Both the position numbers and the translations under genes were made by a program. DNA of 64,000 nt. Source: Cyanobacteria bacterium FACHB-DQ100 (GTDB lineage Bacteria > Cyanobacteriota > Cyanobacteriia > Leptolyngbyales > Leptolyngbyaceae). The notes under the pieces are model-generated. The model worked only from the letters and a program-made list of their open reading frames with translations. It was not told the origin of the DNA and made no database searches. The stretch is taken from assembly GCA_014695195.1 (NCBI GenBank), contig JACJNW010000032.1:248001-312000 (forward strand), in the 5' to 3' direction. Numbering within the stretch: the stretch's first letter is position 1; every line of letters starts with the position of its first letter. Positions 18,205 to 27,271 of the stretch are shown here, piece after piece.

Positions 18205-18668
18205 TTCAGTTGCGACTCCCCTGACGCTGCTAGATAAATCTGCTGTACATCCGCAAACAATCGATCAAGATGAATCTGCTGAATCATGCCGCGATCGTCT
18301 AGGATCATTCCTCCTAAATAGGGAGCGGCATTCATATGAACGGCGTTAGAAGCAACAAATTTTGCTTTGGGTTTATCCAGGGTTTGAATCACTTGTTCTG
18401 CTAATAATCCTAGATAAGAAACCGTAGATGCTTCCGCAGACTTCACCATGATGATGCGGCTACTCAACTGGAAGCGACTCGGTGTTCCCTGAATCAATTC
18501 GCACAGATCAACCACGGGAACGATCGTGCCGCGATAGTTCAGCAATCCTGCGACGTATTTAGGAACGTAGTGCAGTTTTCGCAGCGGTACGCTCGGAATC
18601 ACCTCCACGATATGAGAACTTTCGATCGCGTAAGGATCTTTACCAACGCAAAACAATAACAGCAGCAT
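18201..18668 (-). CDS. CheW-like coupling protein (WspB-like), first gene of the operon
   Basis: This 155-residue protein is a single CheW domain with the core GLLNYRGTIVPVVDL. It connects receptors to CheA. The longer open frame from 18731 has an atypical N-terminus; starting at ATG 18668 (MLLLLFCVGKDPYAI) gives a normal CheW length. It is followed by cheR with a 4-base overlap and heads a tightly packed operon running to 9332. The 174 bases upstream, to the amidohydrolase stop, should hold the operon promoter; I cannot place it with certainty. Confidence 0.9.
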   Translation of the reverse strand: MLLLLFCVGKDPYAIESSHIVEVIPSVPLRKLHYVPKYVAGLLNYRGTIVPVVDLCELIQGTPSRFQLSSRIIMVKSAEASTVSYLGLLAEQVIQTLDKPKAKFVASNAVHMNAAPYLGGMILDDRGMIQQIHLDRLFADVQQIYLAASGESQLK

Positions 18669-18842
18669 CGGAATGTCTTTGAGGTTTGACACCCTCAGTA
18701 TTCCCAGGCTGAATTCATAAAAAACATACAATTCCGGCTGTATTTTAGGTGAACTCTCGGAAAACCCAGTAGGAATTCGGATTCAGCCTCAATTCTTTTA
18801 CCGAGATTCTACGGATGATACGGAATCGCGGCTGAGCGGAAG

Positions 18843-20318
18843 TTAACGGCTCGACTGCGATCGCTTTAAATAACGTCCTTGCGGTGAGCCTAGAATTTGT
18901 CCTCGATCGTAAATGAGATTGCCGCGCAGCATCGTTTGCTTGACTCGCCCGGTCAGTTCCATCCCCTCAAACGGTGTATAGCCCTGCTTAGAGAATGATT
19001 CAGCAGCCTGAACTACAAAGCGTTCATTCGGATCAACTAACACAAGGTCAGCATCATATCCGATCGCGATGTCCCCTTTTTGCCAGAGTCCAAACCGTTG
19101 TGCAGGATTCCAGCAGAGCAATCGCGCCATGTGGTCGTAGGACATTCCCCGCTTACTGCCTTCGCTCAGAACGCCTGAGAGGAGATATTCTGTGCCCCCA
19201 AAGCCCGATTTTGCTAACCAGATGTTGTCTGGGTCTTGGAGACTGGCTTTCTTTTCGGCAGAGCAGCAAGCATGGTCGCTAACAATCCAATCAATCTGAT
19301 TTTGTAGCACCGCAGTCCACAGAAACTCGACATCAGCGCGCGATCGAATCGGTGGATTGACTTTCGCCCATTTCCCGGTGGGAGCTTCGACATCAAGAAG
19401 CAAATGCCCGATTGTGACTTCTCGCTTAAAGTTGATATGCGGAAATGTAGACTGCATCATTAGCGCTGCTTCAACCGCTTTACGAGAACTTAGATGCAGC
19501 AGATTGATGTTAATACAGTTTGTTTCATGAGCGAGATAGGAGGCAATGCAAATAGCAAGCCCTTCAGAGTGGGGAGGACGGGCAGCACTGTAAGCACTGA
19601 GCCCAGTCAGGCTTGAGTCCTGCTGAACGATTTTGGTATAAGCATTGAGAATCTCAGCAATTTCGCAATGTAGACTAAGGCTGATTGAATCAGCCGGATA
19701 GCGCTCTCGTAGTTGAGCTAAACCCCGCATGATGAATTCAAAGTGAGCAAAGTCATAGCGTTCTTCTTTGTTAATCATCAAAAATAGATTCTGCTGATCG
19801 GATAGACCATGCAGACCATAACCACCATAAAACATAAAAATTTTGAACGAAGCGACCCCATATTGCTCAAACAACCATTGCATTTCATCAATGTGCTGAG
19901 CGCTAATCGGTGCAATGTGATAGCTATAATCGACGAAAAAGTTACCTTCCGATCGAGATAGCACCTCTGGGAAAAATTGCTGATAAGAGCCACCTTTATT
20001 GAGATAGTATTGTCCAGTCCGAATGTAGTTGAGGCTGGTAGTTACGCCTCCCATTGCGGCGGCTTTGCTTTCTGCGATCGCATCTTGTTCTAAGGATTGA
20101 TAGATGCCAATGTGCATATGAGCATCTATCAATCCAGGAAAAGCGAGTAGATTCTGAGCATCGATGACCTCTGTTGCCTGTTCTGGGCTGATCTGTGACG
20201 CGATCTGGGCAAACTTACCATCCTTAATGCCTAGATCTAAGTGCTCTACACTAGATTGATGTGGACGAACGACACGCACGTTTTTGATCAGTTTATCCAG
20301 AATGCAAGGTTCAGACAC
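18843..20318 (-). CDS. Amidohydrolase of the dihydropyrimidinase/dihydroorotase/hydantoinase family
   Basis: This 491-residue TIM-barrel metal hydrolase has the binuclear-site motifs in order: DAHMHIG, SFKIFMFYGG (the Lys that is carboxylated in this family), LSLHCE, LLHLSS and VSDHACC. The C-terminal segment GYDADLVLVDPN is the usual small beta-domain end. It should hydrolyse a cyclic amide such as a dihydropyrimidine, a hydantoin or allantoin; the substrate is not determined. No pyrimidine or purine catabolic genes lie nearby. It is in the same direction as the chemosensory operon but separated from it by 174 bases. Confidence 0.85.
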   Translation of the reverse strand: MSEPCILDKLIKNVRVVRPHQSSVEHLDLGIKDGKFAQIASQISPEQATEVIDAQNLLAFPGLIDAHMHIGIYQSLEQDAIAESKAAAMGGVTTSLNYIRTGQYYLNKGGSYQQFFPEVLSRSEGNFFVDYSYHIAPISAQHIDEMQWLFEQYGVASFKIFMFYGGYGLHGLSDQQNLFLMINKEERYDFAHFEFIMRGLAQLRERYPADSISLSLHCEIAEILNAYTKIVQQDSSLTGLSAYSAARPPHSEGLAICIASYLAHETNCININLLHLSSRKAVEAALMMQSTFPHINFKREVTIGHLLLDVEAPTGKWAKVNPPIRSRADVEFLWTAVLQNQIDWIVSDHACCSAEKKASLQDPDNIWLAKSGFGGTEYLLSGVLSEGSKRGMSYDHMARLLCWNPAQRFGLWQKGDIAIGYDADLVLVDPNERFVVQAAESFSKQGYTPFEGMELTGRVKQTMLRGNLIYDRGQILGSPQGRYLKRSQSSR

Positions 20319-20409
20319 AGCGCCTCCTACAAAATCAATAAGAACAATTTCTTCATAACTCTTAGAATGAAATCGTGACGAGTTTGCTTCTAAGCTAGGA
20401 GAAAGAACA

Positions 20410-21213
20410 ATGGAGCAATTTAACGAGTATCATTTAGATCCCAAGCAGTTTACTTTTCTGAATATGCTTCAGGAGCAGTGGCAAGCGATTCGCGATGAAT
20501 TTATCGCATTTAAGCAAAATGCTTCCCCAGCGGAAATGCAGCTTGCTCTTGATGTCATGGGGCCTAAAAGCCAAACGATCAAGACCAAAGGTAAATCGAA
20601 ATATAGTGCCTTTGGTGTGTTATTTCAAGGAATGTTTATTGAACAATACATTCAGGCACATCGAATCAAATATCCCCAGTATGAGTTACAAGATGTGTCA
20701 GAAAAAGTATTTGAGTTAAAAGAGCAATATTTCCCAACATTGACAGAAGCGATCGTTGCAACAAATTCAGCTTATGATGGCATCCTGAGAAACGTATATT
20801 TCGGAACGTTTCTTCCGGGGCTAGATGTCAAGCTTCATGTGAACTATAACCCTCACATGAATCGCGGCTATCTGGGATTGATTGTGCCAGAAGGCGATAT
20901 CGCGATGAAAATTTGCCATGACAAACTTTACTGGCACGAAGGCGAGTTTATGGTTCTAGACCACAGCTATCCGCACTGTCCACATAATTATACTGATGAC
21001 GAAAGAACAGTCCTAGTAGTTGATTTCTTCAAAACGGATCAGCCTAAATCAGAAGTGATTCAGTTTGAACGGGAATTAGTCAAACAGCGTATGGAAGAGA
21101 ATCCCTACAGTTTGGGCGTTTTTGGTAGGAATGATAAAGCGACCCCAGAAGACTTTATTAAGTATGGTTTGAGCCACCAGTTAGAATGGGATAGAGCGCT
21201 CGGAAGTGCCTGA
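20410..21213 (+). CDS. Aspartyl/asparaginyl beta-hydroxylase-like dioxygenase
   Basis: This 267-residue protein has a cupin-like double-stranded beta-helix of the AspH family (2-oxoglutarate/Fe(II) dioxygenases). The core KLHVNYNPHMNRGYLGLIVP and the later VLDHSYPHCPHN hold the iron-binding His residues. Arg in DERTVLVVDFF is the likely 2-oxoglutarate anchor. Bacterial members hydroxylate amino-acid residues in proteins, peptides or lipids, so the substrate is open. It has an AGGAGAAAG ribosome-binding site 6 bases before the ATG. It is divergent from the amidohydrolase and convergent with the GT87 gene. Confidence 0.82.
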   Translation: MEQFNEYHLDPKQFTFLNMLQEQWQAIRDEFIAFKQNASPAEMQLALDVMGPKSQTIKTKGKSKYSAFGVLFQGMFIEQYIQAHRIKYPQYELQDVSEKVFELKEQYFPTLTEAIVATNSAYDGILRNVYFGTFLPGLDVKLHVNYNPHMNRGYLGLIVPEGDIAMKICHDKLYWHEGEFMVLDHSYPHCPHNYTDDERTVLVVDFFKTDQPKSEVIQFERELVKQRMEENPYSLGVFGRNDKATPEDFIKYGLSHQLEWDRALGSA

Positions 21214-21273
21214 ATTAGCAGATTAATTCAAGCTAAATGAGTAATAAAAATTTGCGTAGGGAATTGCGGTCTG

Positions 21274-22554
21274 CTACTGAGCAGTAAAGGCTTTCTCTAC
21301 GCTTGTTTTCTTTGCTTCTCTAGACAAATTGCGGCTCTGATCGACTAGCAAGTAGGCTGCGAATGCAGCGATTAGAACATTACGAATATTGAGAACAAAA
21401 AGCGCAATGATTCTCAAATTAAGCAATCTACCATATAACACTGGATACACCAGAAAAGTTGTCACAGAGATTGCGGTAATAAAGGCAATCGTAATTCGAT
21501 TTAATCGCAAGAGCGGTAGAAAGGGTAACACCCAAACGAGATATTGGGGTGAGAAAACTTTAGCAGTAATCATAAACACAAGCAGCGTGATTGTGATGTA
21601 AGTTGCTAGAGTTCTGTATGTGATTTCTCCACTTGCTGCGTATTCCTGCCGAAATCCTTTTACGCAATAAAACAGCGTAATTCCTAATAAGCTCCAAGTG
21701 AGTATGGGTAGAACTTTGAGGATTGGAGTCGCAATCTCTGATGTGAAATGAAAGGCTCCATAGTTTAGCTCAAAGGAAGCATCAATGAAGCCGAACTTGC
21801 TCAACAGTAGCAGAATTCCACCCGGTAAGGTCTCGATGTGTAGTCCTCGTTGTCGGTGATAAGTCAGAAAGCTGAAGAACTTTTCTTGTGCAGCTAATGC
21901 AAAAGGTAAAAAAATCACAGCAACGGTGAGAATGTTGCCAAGTAAAAATTTTGCGCTAGCTTGATATTGCCGCTTTGTGAAGTAGTAAATCGAAAAGATA
22001 GGAATTAGAGCGACTGGATAAAGTTTTGCAGCAATTCCCAATCCTAACCAAATTCCCGCCTGAGTTGGGCGCTGTTTTAGGACAGCCCAAAATGCAATCA
22101 CAGTTAAAAGCGCTGCGAAGATATCATATCGACAAAACACAACGATAAGGTTAGGCACAATCAGTGCTGCGTAGAAAGAGATCGTTCTAATCGCGGCTTT
22201 TTTAGTCTGCCAAGCCGCAATAATTCGCGAAAGTACGACTGCAATCAAGTGGCTAAAAAAAGCATTTTGAATAAATAGAAGAATTGCATACGCTGTAAAA
22301 TTCAGCGGTTGCACAACGCTAGGCAATTGGGGAAGAGCGATCGGTAACAGCGCCAAAGGAGGATATTCAAAATTGAAATCAGTATAAGGAAATTGTCCTT
22401 TTAACAAGTTGAGCGAATAGTCGTAATAAATGCTGATATCGTATTGCTGATACTTACGCACTAGAAATAGAAATGCAATGAATAACAGCGATACAAAAAT
22501 GAGTTCGATTCGCAGTGTGTTAGAAGTCGGTCTTGCCAATTTTATTCTCATCAC
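21274..22554 (-). CDS. GT87/DUF2029-type polyprenol-linked mannosyltransferase-like membrane protein
   Basis: This is an integral membrane protein of about 426 residues with ten or so hydrophobic segments. The first loop carries FPYTDFNFEYPPLALLPIALP. An acidic residue before EYPP-like residues is typical of GT-C glycosyltransferases in family GT87, which use polyprenyl-phosphate sugars. The PTQAGIWLGLGIAAKLYPVALIP segment matches the family as well. The acceptor is unknown. Two adjacent ATGs start the gene. The next 200 bases upstream hold no gene. Confidence 0.75.
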   Translation of the reverse strand: MMRIKLARPTSNTLRIELIFVSLLFIAFLFLVRKYQQYDISIYYDYSLNLLKGQFPYTDFNFEYPPLALLPIALPQLPSVVQPLNFTAYAILLFIQNAFFSHLIAVVLSRIIAAWQTKKAAIRTISFYAALIVPNLIVVFCRYDIFAALLTVIAFWAVLKQRPTQAGIWLGLGIAAKLYPVALIPIFSIYYFTKRQYQASAKFLLGNILTVAVIFLPFALAAQEKFFSFLTYHRQRGLHIETLPGGILLLLSKFGFIDASFELNYGAFHFTSEIATPILKVLPILTWSLLGITLFYCVKGFRQEYAASGEITYRTLATYITITLLVFMITAKVFSPQYLVWVLPFLPLLRLNRITIAFITAISVTTFLVYPVLYGRLLNLRIIALFVLNIRNVLIAAFAAYLLVDQSRNLSREAKKTSVEKAFTAQ

Positions 22555-22758
22555 TCAGGTATCCTAAAAAGCGATTACTTCTGCATGACACTGCCTTTCT
22601 GTCTATCAAAGTTTAATTGTCACTCATACGTCTTTGAATACTTTTTGTGCAAGCTTTTTGCCAATAGCAGAATGAAGAATTTAACCTGCTAAACACATCT
22701 ATCTAGAGTAGGAAAGCTAGACTCTAATCAAAAAATGAAGCATATGTAAATCGTTATA

Positions 22759-23154
22759 TCAGTTAGATTTGCCGTCGCTGCCTAAATATTCTCGATAGCC
22801 GCAGATTTGATTACCCCGGACATCAAAAGAGACTGCGACGCGATTTTTGTAAGGATTTCCCCACATCAATCCCTCGTCGCGAAATTCAAATACAACGGTC
22901 GTTTCGTTACTGGTTACGCGATCGAGCGTCAATTTCAACCCCGTTTCATACACTTCGGAAACATAGTTGAAAAACTCGATCGCTCTTGCTTTTCCAACAT
23001 TTAATCCATGAAATTTGCCCAACGGAAACCAAAATGAAAAATCATCGGTGAGCATATCGAAGAAGGCTTGCCACTCCCCCGTTGCAAGTCCATGTTCAAA
23101 ATGCGCAAAGGCTTGTCGAGCAACGGCTAATGTATTGACTGATTCTATAGTCAT
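22759..23154 (-). CDS. NTF2-like/SnoaL-like domain protein
   Basis: This 131-residue protein has the cone-shaped NTF2-like pattern: an N-terminal helix (ARQAFAHFEHGLATGEWQAFFDML), the DDFSFWFPLG strand, then alternating strands ending GYREYLG. Such domains act as small-molecule isomerases, hydrolases or binding proteins. The start overlaps the stop of the upstream oxidoreductase gene by 4 bases, so the two are cotranslated and probably act in one pathway. Confidence 0.8.
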   Translation of the reverse strand: MTIESVNTLAVARQAFAHFEHGLATGEWQAFFDMLTDDFSFWFPLGKFHGLNVGKARAIEFFNYVSEVYETGLKLTLDRVTSNETTVVFEFRDEGLMWGNPYKNRVAVSFDVRGNQICGYREYLGSDGKSN

Positions 23155-24164
23155 TTTTGGAACCTCACGACGACCTTACCGCAATTTTGACCACTCAATA
23201 GGTATTCTACGGCATCTGGAATCGACTCAATGCCATTAAAAAGGGTAGAGTCAACTGCAACCTTGAGCTTATTTGCGTAAAACAAATCGAGTAAGCGCTC
23301 GCGGGCTTCCTCTGCAAATTCGGCGAAATGCGGCATCAAAAAACCACGCACCGAAGCCGATTTCCAAAACAACTTCTGATAAATTCGAGGTTGAGTAACA
23401 GATTCTAAATCACTCATATACTCGGAAATAAAACCCACCACTACTAATCGCCCTCGTATGGCTAAATGATTCACGCAAGTATCAAAGACCTGCTTACCAA
23501 TACAATCAAAAACTAAATTGATTCCATTGGGATATTCTTGTTGAAGAACTGTATCGAGTGTTTCGGTTCGGTAGTTAATAATGCGATCGCAGCCCAAACT
23601 CTTTAATAATTTCACCTTCGCCTCAGAGCCGCAAATCCCAATCACATGATTTCCAGCTAACTTGGCGAGTTGTACCGCAATATGTCCGACTCCGCCTGCT
23701 GCTGCCGTGACTAAAACAATTCCTTCGCTCGTCATTTCTCCCACTTGCTCAAGTGCGACCAGGGCTGAAACTCCGGTCGGCATTAGGGTTAAAACTTCAG
23801 GCGTAGCCGCACGAATTTTCACAGCTAGATTTGCCGCGATCGCTTGATACTCCCGATAGCCTCCCCCTCGGACTGTGGTTGCAACAGCATCTCCAACTTT
23901 CAGGGTATGAACATCTTGAGCGATCGCGACCACTTCGCCCACGGCTTCGACACCTAGATCAAAGGGTGGCGTAAGATTCACATAGGGAACGTTTCCTTTA
24001 CAAAGCAAAGTATCAAATCCAGCATTGATGCCAGCGAACTTGTTGCGAATTAGAACTTCTCCAGGATTCAGGACAGGAATCGGCAGTTCTTCAAGGGCGA
24101 TCGCCGAACGGAAATCATCGCTGAAGCGTTGAGCAACAAGCTTTTTGTAGGTTCTAGAAGGCAT
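23151..24164 (-). CDS. Zinc-independent NADPH:quinone oxidoreductase-type alcohol dehydrogenase superfamily protein
   Basis: This 337-residue medium-chain dehydrogenase has a GroES-like N-terminal domain (GEVLIRNKFAGINAGFD, with the N-x-G-D feature of quinone oxidoreductases) and a Rossmann domain. Its nucleotide loop reads AAAGGVGHIAVQLAKLAG. The zinc-ligand cysteines of alcohol dehydrogenases are absent, so it should reduce quinones or enones with NADPH. It is divergent from the cupin gene; a palindromic element lies between their start codons. Confidence 0.88.
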   Translation of the reverse strand: MPSRTYKKLVAQRFSDDFRSAIALEELPIPVLNPGEVLIRNKFAGINAGFDTLLCKGNVPYVNLTPPFDLGVEAVGEVVAIAQDVHTLKVGDAVATTVRGGGYREYQAIAANLAVKIRAATPEVLTLMPTGVSALVALEQVGEMTSEGIVLVTAAAGGVGHIAVQLAKLAGNHVIGICGSEAKVKLLKSLGCDRIINYRTETLDTVLQQEYPNGINLVFDCIGKQVFDTCVNHLAIRGRLVVVGFISEYMSDLESVTQPRIYQKLFWKSASVRGFLMPHFAEFAEEARERLLDLFYANKLKVAVDSTLFNGIESIPDAVEYLLSGQNCGKVVVRFQK

Positions 24165-24289
24165 GGCAACAGTTGAATCGATCGACGCTTTTGATTACGC
24201 ATTTCATTCAATCATGAGTCCGGTTGGCAATCAGGCTGTAGCATTAAAAATTGACTGACTCAGACTGACTGGCGGCTCGACGAGCCATC

Positions 24290-24451
24290 TGATACCAAAT
24301 TGATTTTTGAGTGCTACAGATCTTGGAAGCCCCCTAAATCCCCCACTCGTGGGGGACTTCACGCCAAATCTGTTTCGGATTCTCAAAGTCCCCCAGTATA
24401 GGGGATTTAGGGGGCGAAGGTCTGTCGCATCAACAAATTGATTCGGTATGA
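24290..24451. mobile_element. MITE-like palindromic element, copy B
   Basis: This is 162 bases from TGATACCAAATTGATTTTTG to AATTGATTCGGTATGA. The terminal inverted repeats of about 30 bases include the conserved GCGACAGATC block. Two internal palindromes follow the CCCCC..CGTG..GGGGG pattern. It lies in the divergent promoter region between the oxidoreductase (start 24164) and the cupin gene (start 24489), so it may carry or separate their promoters. It is nearly identical to the copy at 44878. Confidence 0.8.
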
Positions 24452-24488
24452 CGATACGCTTTCAGGTCTACTTAAAAACTGTAAAAGT

Positions 24489-25403
24489 ATGGGCGAAGCC
24501 GATCAATCCTCTGCATTCCCAGCAGCGACCAATGATTTTTTAGAGGCAGCTTTAATCCCAGAAGACTGGGGTGGAGACGGTCGAGGACGGATGAATTTGT
24601 CTGGACGACGAACGGCGATTGCCTTCGGCAACAGCGAAGCTCCCGCTTCAGAGTATGTGCCTCGTCAATATCAACTCTTTGATAGTCATCGTGTCCCTGA
24701 ACAAGCGTGGCAAATTCAGGGAATACCAGAGCAGCCTGCGATCTGCCGAATGCTTTCCTGGAATGATCATGGCGCATCGACAGCCAAAGTTTTGCTGCCA
24801 GCCCAATTTGAAATTCCTGCAGGCAGATTCACAGCAGACTTGGAGATCTTTGTGCTGAGCGGTGCGATTCAAGTGGGAGCATGGAAACTCAGCAAGCACT
24901 GCTACTCTTTCATTCCAGCAGGAGTGAGAGTCGGAGACTGGAAAGTGCTAAACGGTGAAAGCGCGGAAGTTTTATGGATGGAAAATGGTCGTCTCCAGTA
25001 TCAAGATTTGCCGAATCATCCAGAAGCTAGACTCGGTGAGTACATTCCTGTATTGGATAGCAAATTGCTGCCTTGGGGAAAGACAGACACAGCACAATTT
25101 ATCGCAGCAAACAAGAAGTGGCTGAGAAAAGCAGCGAATGGAGGTGGAGTGTGGTTACTCGCCCTTTTGCCACATTATGACGGCAAGCAGATGATGATTC
25201 AGTCCTATAACGAAGAGGCATATGGCTTGGCGGGATGGTGCGATATCGGCGACTACAGATTCGCCAAAAATCACTTTTGCTATAGCCCCAGCTTTAGCAC
25301 ACTTCCCAGACATATCTCAGAAGATGGTGGTTTATTCTTTGTCCGGGTCGATAGAGATTTATCCCAAGCTGGAACGGTTTTGTCCTATGGTCATTCAGGC
25401 TGA
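24489..25403 (+). CDS. Cupin-fold (DUF4437-like) protein
   Basis: This protein of about 304 residues has two cupin-like halves. The first contains FEIPAGRFTADLEIFVLSGA, the G-x-x-x-x-H/E-x-E pattern of a cupin motif with Asp-Leu-Glu in place of His, and CYSFIPAGVR. The second half starts near GVWLLALLP. It could be an isomerase, dioxygenase or binding protein. I prefer ATG 24489; a TTG at 24438 would begin inside the palindromic element. Its last 13 bases overlap the convergent gene at 25391. Confidence 0.6.
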   Translation: MGEADQSSAFPAATNDFLEAALIPEDWGGDGRGRMNLSGRRTAIAFGNSEAPASEYVPRQYQLFDSHRVPEQAWQIQGIPEQPAICRMLSWNDHGASTAKVLLPAQFEIPAGRFTADLEIFVLSGAIQVGAWKLSKHCYSFIPAGVRVGDWKVLNGESAEVLWMENGRLQYQDLPNHPEARLGEYIPVLDSKLLPWGKTDTAQFIAANKKWLRKAANGGGVWLLALLPHYDGKQMMIQSYNEEAYGLAGWCDIGDYRFAKNHFCYSPSFSTLPRHISEDGGLFFVRVDRDLSQAGTVLSYGHSG

Positions 25404-25858
25404 CTTGGGCGTTGTCGCTCTTCTTGAATGAGCGTGCGTTGATAGATTTGGTTATTTTTGAACCAATGCCAAGTGCGAGCGCGATAGTTGTTACAAGGAC
25501 TAATTTGGATCATTTCATAAAGGTAAAAGTCTGGAATTGATTTGTAACTGAACCAAAGAATTACCGTGGAATCATCAACTTCCCAAGCATGACCTTTAAT
25601 ACGCTCTGTATCAAACCACAGCTTTTTATCGCAGTAGGCTCCGGGAAAGCGATGTTCTTCTTGCTTGCCGTTGTCCCAGGTGTAGCGATTGATTTGATAG
25701 TAGGATGACAGGTCATCTTGGGGAAATTCACAGGTGAGATGAGAGTGATGTCGATCGAGAATGGTTCCGTTACAGTCGATCAAGGTATAAGTTCCAATCC
25801 AGTCGCCTTCGTGTCGAGCAAGAACCGGCATTTCAGTCCGAATATCTAACATGATCAC
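25391..25858 (-). CDS. Lipocalin-like protein of unknown function (possibly DUF3598 type)
   Basis: This 155-residue protein is rich in beta strands and aromatic residues. It opens ARHEGDWIGTYTLID and contains YYQINRYTW, FPGAYCDKKLWFD and a late YRARTWHWF, a pattern I associate with small cyanobacterial lipocalin-like proteins. The exact family is uncertain. It is the last gene of a three-gene operon with the aldehyde dehydrogenase (3-base gap) and the nitrilase-fold gene. That suggests a role in the same metabolic route, perhaps binding its substrate. Confidence 0.65.
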   Translation of the reverse strand: MIMLDIRTEMPVLARHEGDWIGTYTLIDCNGTILDRHHSHLTCEFPQDDLSSYYQINRYTWDNGKQEEHRFPGAYCDKKLWFDTERIKGHAWEVDDSTVILWFSYKSIPDFYLYEMIQISPCNNYRARTWHWFKNNQIYQRTLIQEERQRPSQPE

Positions 25859-25861
25859 CTC

Positions 25862-27271
25862 CTATACATACCACCAAGGATTAAACACAGGCTTTGTTTT
25901 AATCAAATACGCTTTCTTTCGCATAAAACGTTTTAGGGCTGCGGCTCCCATGCGTGAGCCTCCTATTCCAGAGTAGTGAAACGCATTCTTTTCTCCTTCG
26001 TGAATCAAAGCTGTGAGGGCTGCATCATTAATACTGATTGCGCCTGCTTGAATACGATCGCCAACTTCCAATGCTTCTGAGGTTGAGCCTGCGAATACGG
26101 CTGCACCTAAACCATAAATTGTGTCATTTGCAAGCTCGATCGCTTCTTCAACCGTTGCAAAAGGCATAATGGGCATAATCGGCGCAAATGTTTCTTCGGT
26201 CATGATTTTCATGGTGTGGTTTACCTCAGTTAAAACTGTGGGGTAGCACCATAAACCACCGTCTAAAGTCTCAATCTTTCCACCACACTGCACGATCGCG
26301 CCCTTGTTGATCGCATCTTGTAGGTGATCTGCAATGATTGCTGCTTGTCGTTCGGCAATAATCGGGCCAATTTCACCATCATTAAGGGTTGGATAAGCTA
26401 ATTTAAGTTGTGTTGCTTTGGCAATCAGTTGCTCGGTGAAGGGTTGAACAATGGCTTGATCGACATAAATTCGCTCAATCGACAAACAAGATTGTCCGGT
26501 ATTCACCACTGAACCCCATAGAATTGCGGAAGTTGCAAGGTCGAGATCTGCGGACTTTAGAATGATCGCTGGATCTTTTCCTCCAAGCTCTAAAAATGCT
26601 GGAATGAATCGTTTTGCGGCAGCTTCTCCCACCTGTCGCCCAGTTTTTATACTGCCTGTAAAGCAGATTAAGTCAACTTGCTCGATTAAGGCGGCTCCTG
26701 TGTCTCCATCCCCCTCAACAAAAGTCAAGATGTCTCGTAGTTCAGGAACTTCATTGACGGTATCGAGTAATGGGTTGATGAAACGAGGCGCAATCTCACT
26801 GGGTTTGACAATCACAGCACAACCCGCTAATAAGGCTGGAATCGTATCAATCAGAGATAACAACAATGGGAAATTCCACGGACTGATCACACCCACAAGC
26901 GGATAGGGAACAGAATCCTGCTGTAGGTGAATAAATGGAATTGCTGTAGGCTTCTCGATTTCCTGTAATAGTTCTGGAGCGAGTTGACACCAGCGATCGA
27001 GACTCGACAGCACCGAATCAACTTCTAATGCCGAAATGTCCAATCGTCCTGTATCTGCGACTAATGCCTGAATTAATGGCTCGGAATGCTGTTGAATCGC
27101 ATGTTTCCACTGCTGCAAGGCTGCAATTCGCTGCCCTAACCCAGCGGATTGCCAAGCAGGTTGAGCCAAACGCAGGCGATCGCACTGTTGAGAAAGGTCT
27201 GCTGAAATAGGAGGCATAATCCAGGCATCGACGTTACCAGTGCGAGGATTGCGAACAGGAATCTGAGGCAT
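25862..27271 (-). CDS. NAD(P)+-dependent aldehyde dehydrogenase
   Basis: This 469-residue member of the aldehyde dehydrogenase superfamily oxidises an aldehyde to the acid. The catalytic Cys is in NTGQSCLSIERIYV and the general-base Glu is in FLELGGKDPAII. The oxyanion and cofactor motif SPWNFPLLL and the late EETFAPIMP are also present. It starts at 27271, directly adjacent to the nitrilase-fold stop at 27272. The substrate is unknown, but the surrounding genes point to a small organic compound. Confidence 0.93.
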   Translation of the reverse strand: MPQIPVRNPRTGNVDAWIMPPISADLSQQCDRLRLAQPAWQSAGLGQRIAALQQWKHAIQQHSEPLIQALVADTGRLDISALEVDSVLSSLDRWCQLAPELLQEIEKPTAIPFIHLQQDSVPYPLVGVISPWNFPLLLSLIDTIPALLAGCAVIVKPSEIAPRFINPLLDTVNEVPELRDILTFVEGDGDTGAALIEQVDLICFTGSIKTGRQVGEAAAKRFIPAFLELGGKDPAIILKSADLDLATSAILWGSVVNTGQSCLSIERIYVDQAIVQPFTEQLIAKATQLKLAYPTLNDGEIGPIIAERQAAIIADHLQDAINKGAIVQCGGKIETLDGGLWCYPTVLTEVNHTMKIMTEETFAPIMPIMPFATVEEAIELANDTIYGLGAAVFAGSTSEALEVGDRIQAGAISINDAALTALIHEGEKNAFHYSGIGGSRMGAAALKRFMRKKAYLIKTKPVFNPWWYV

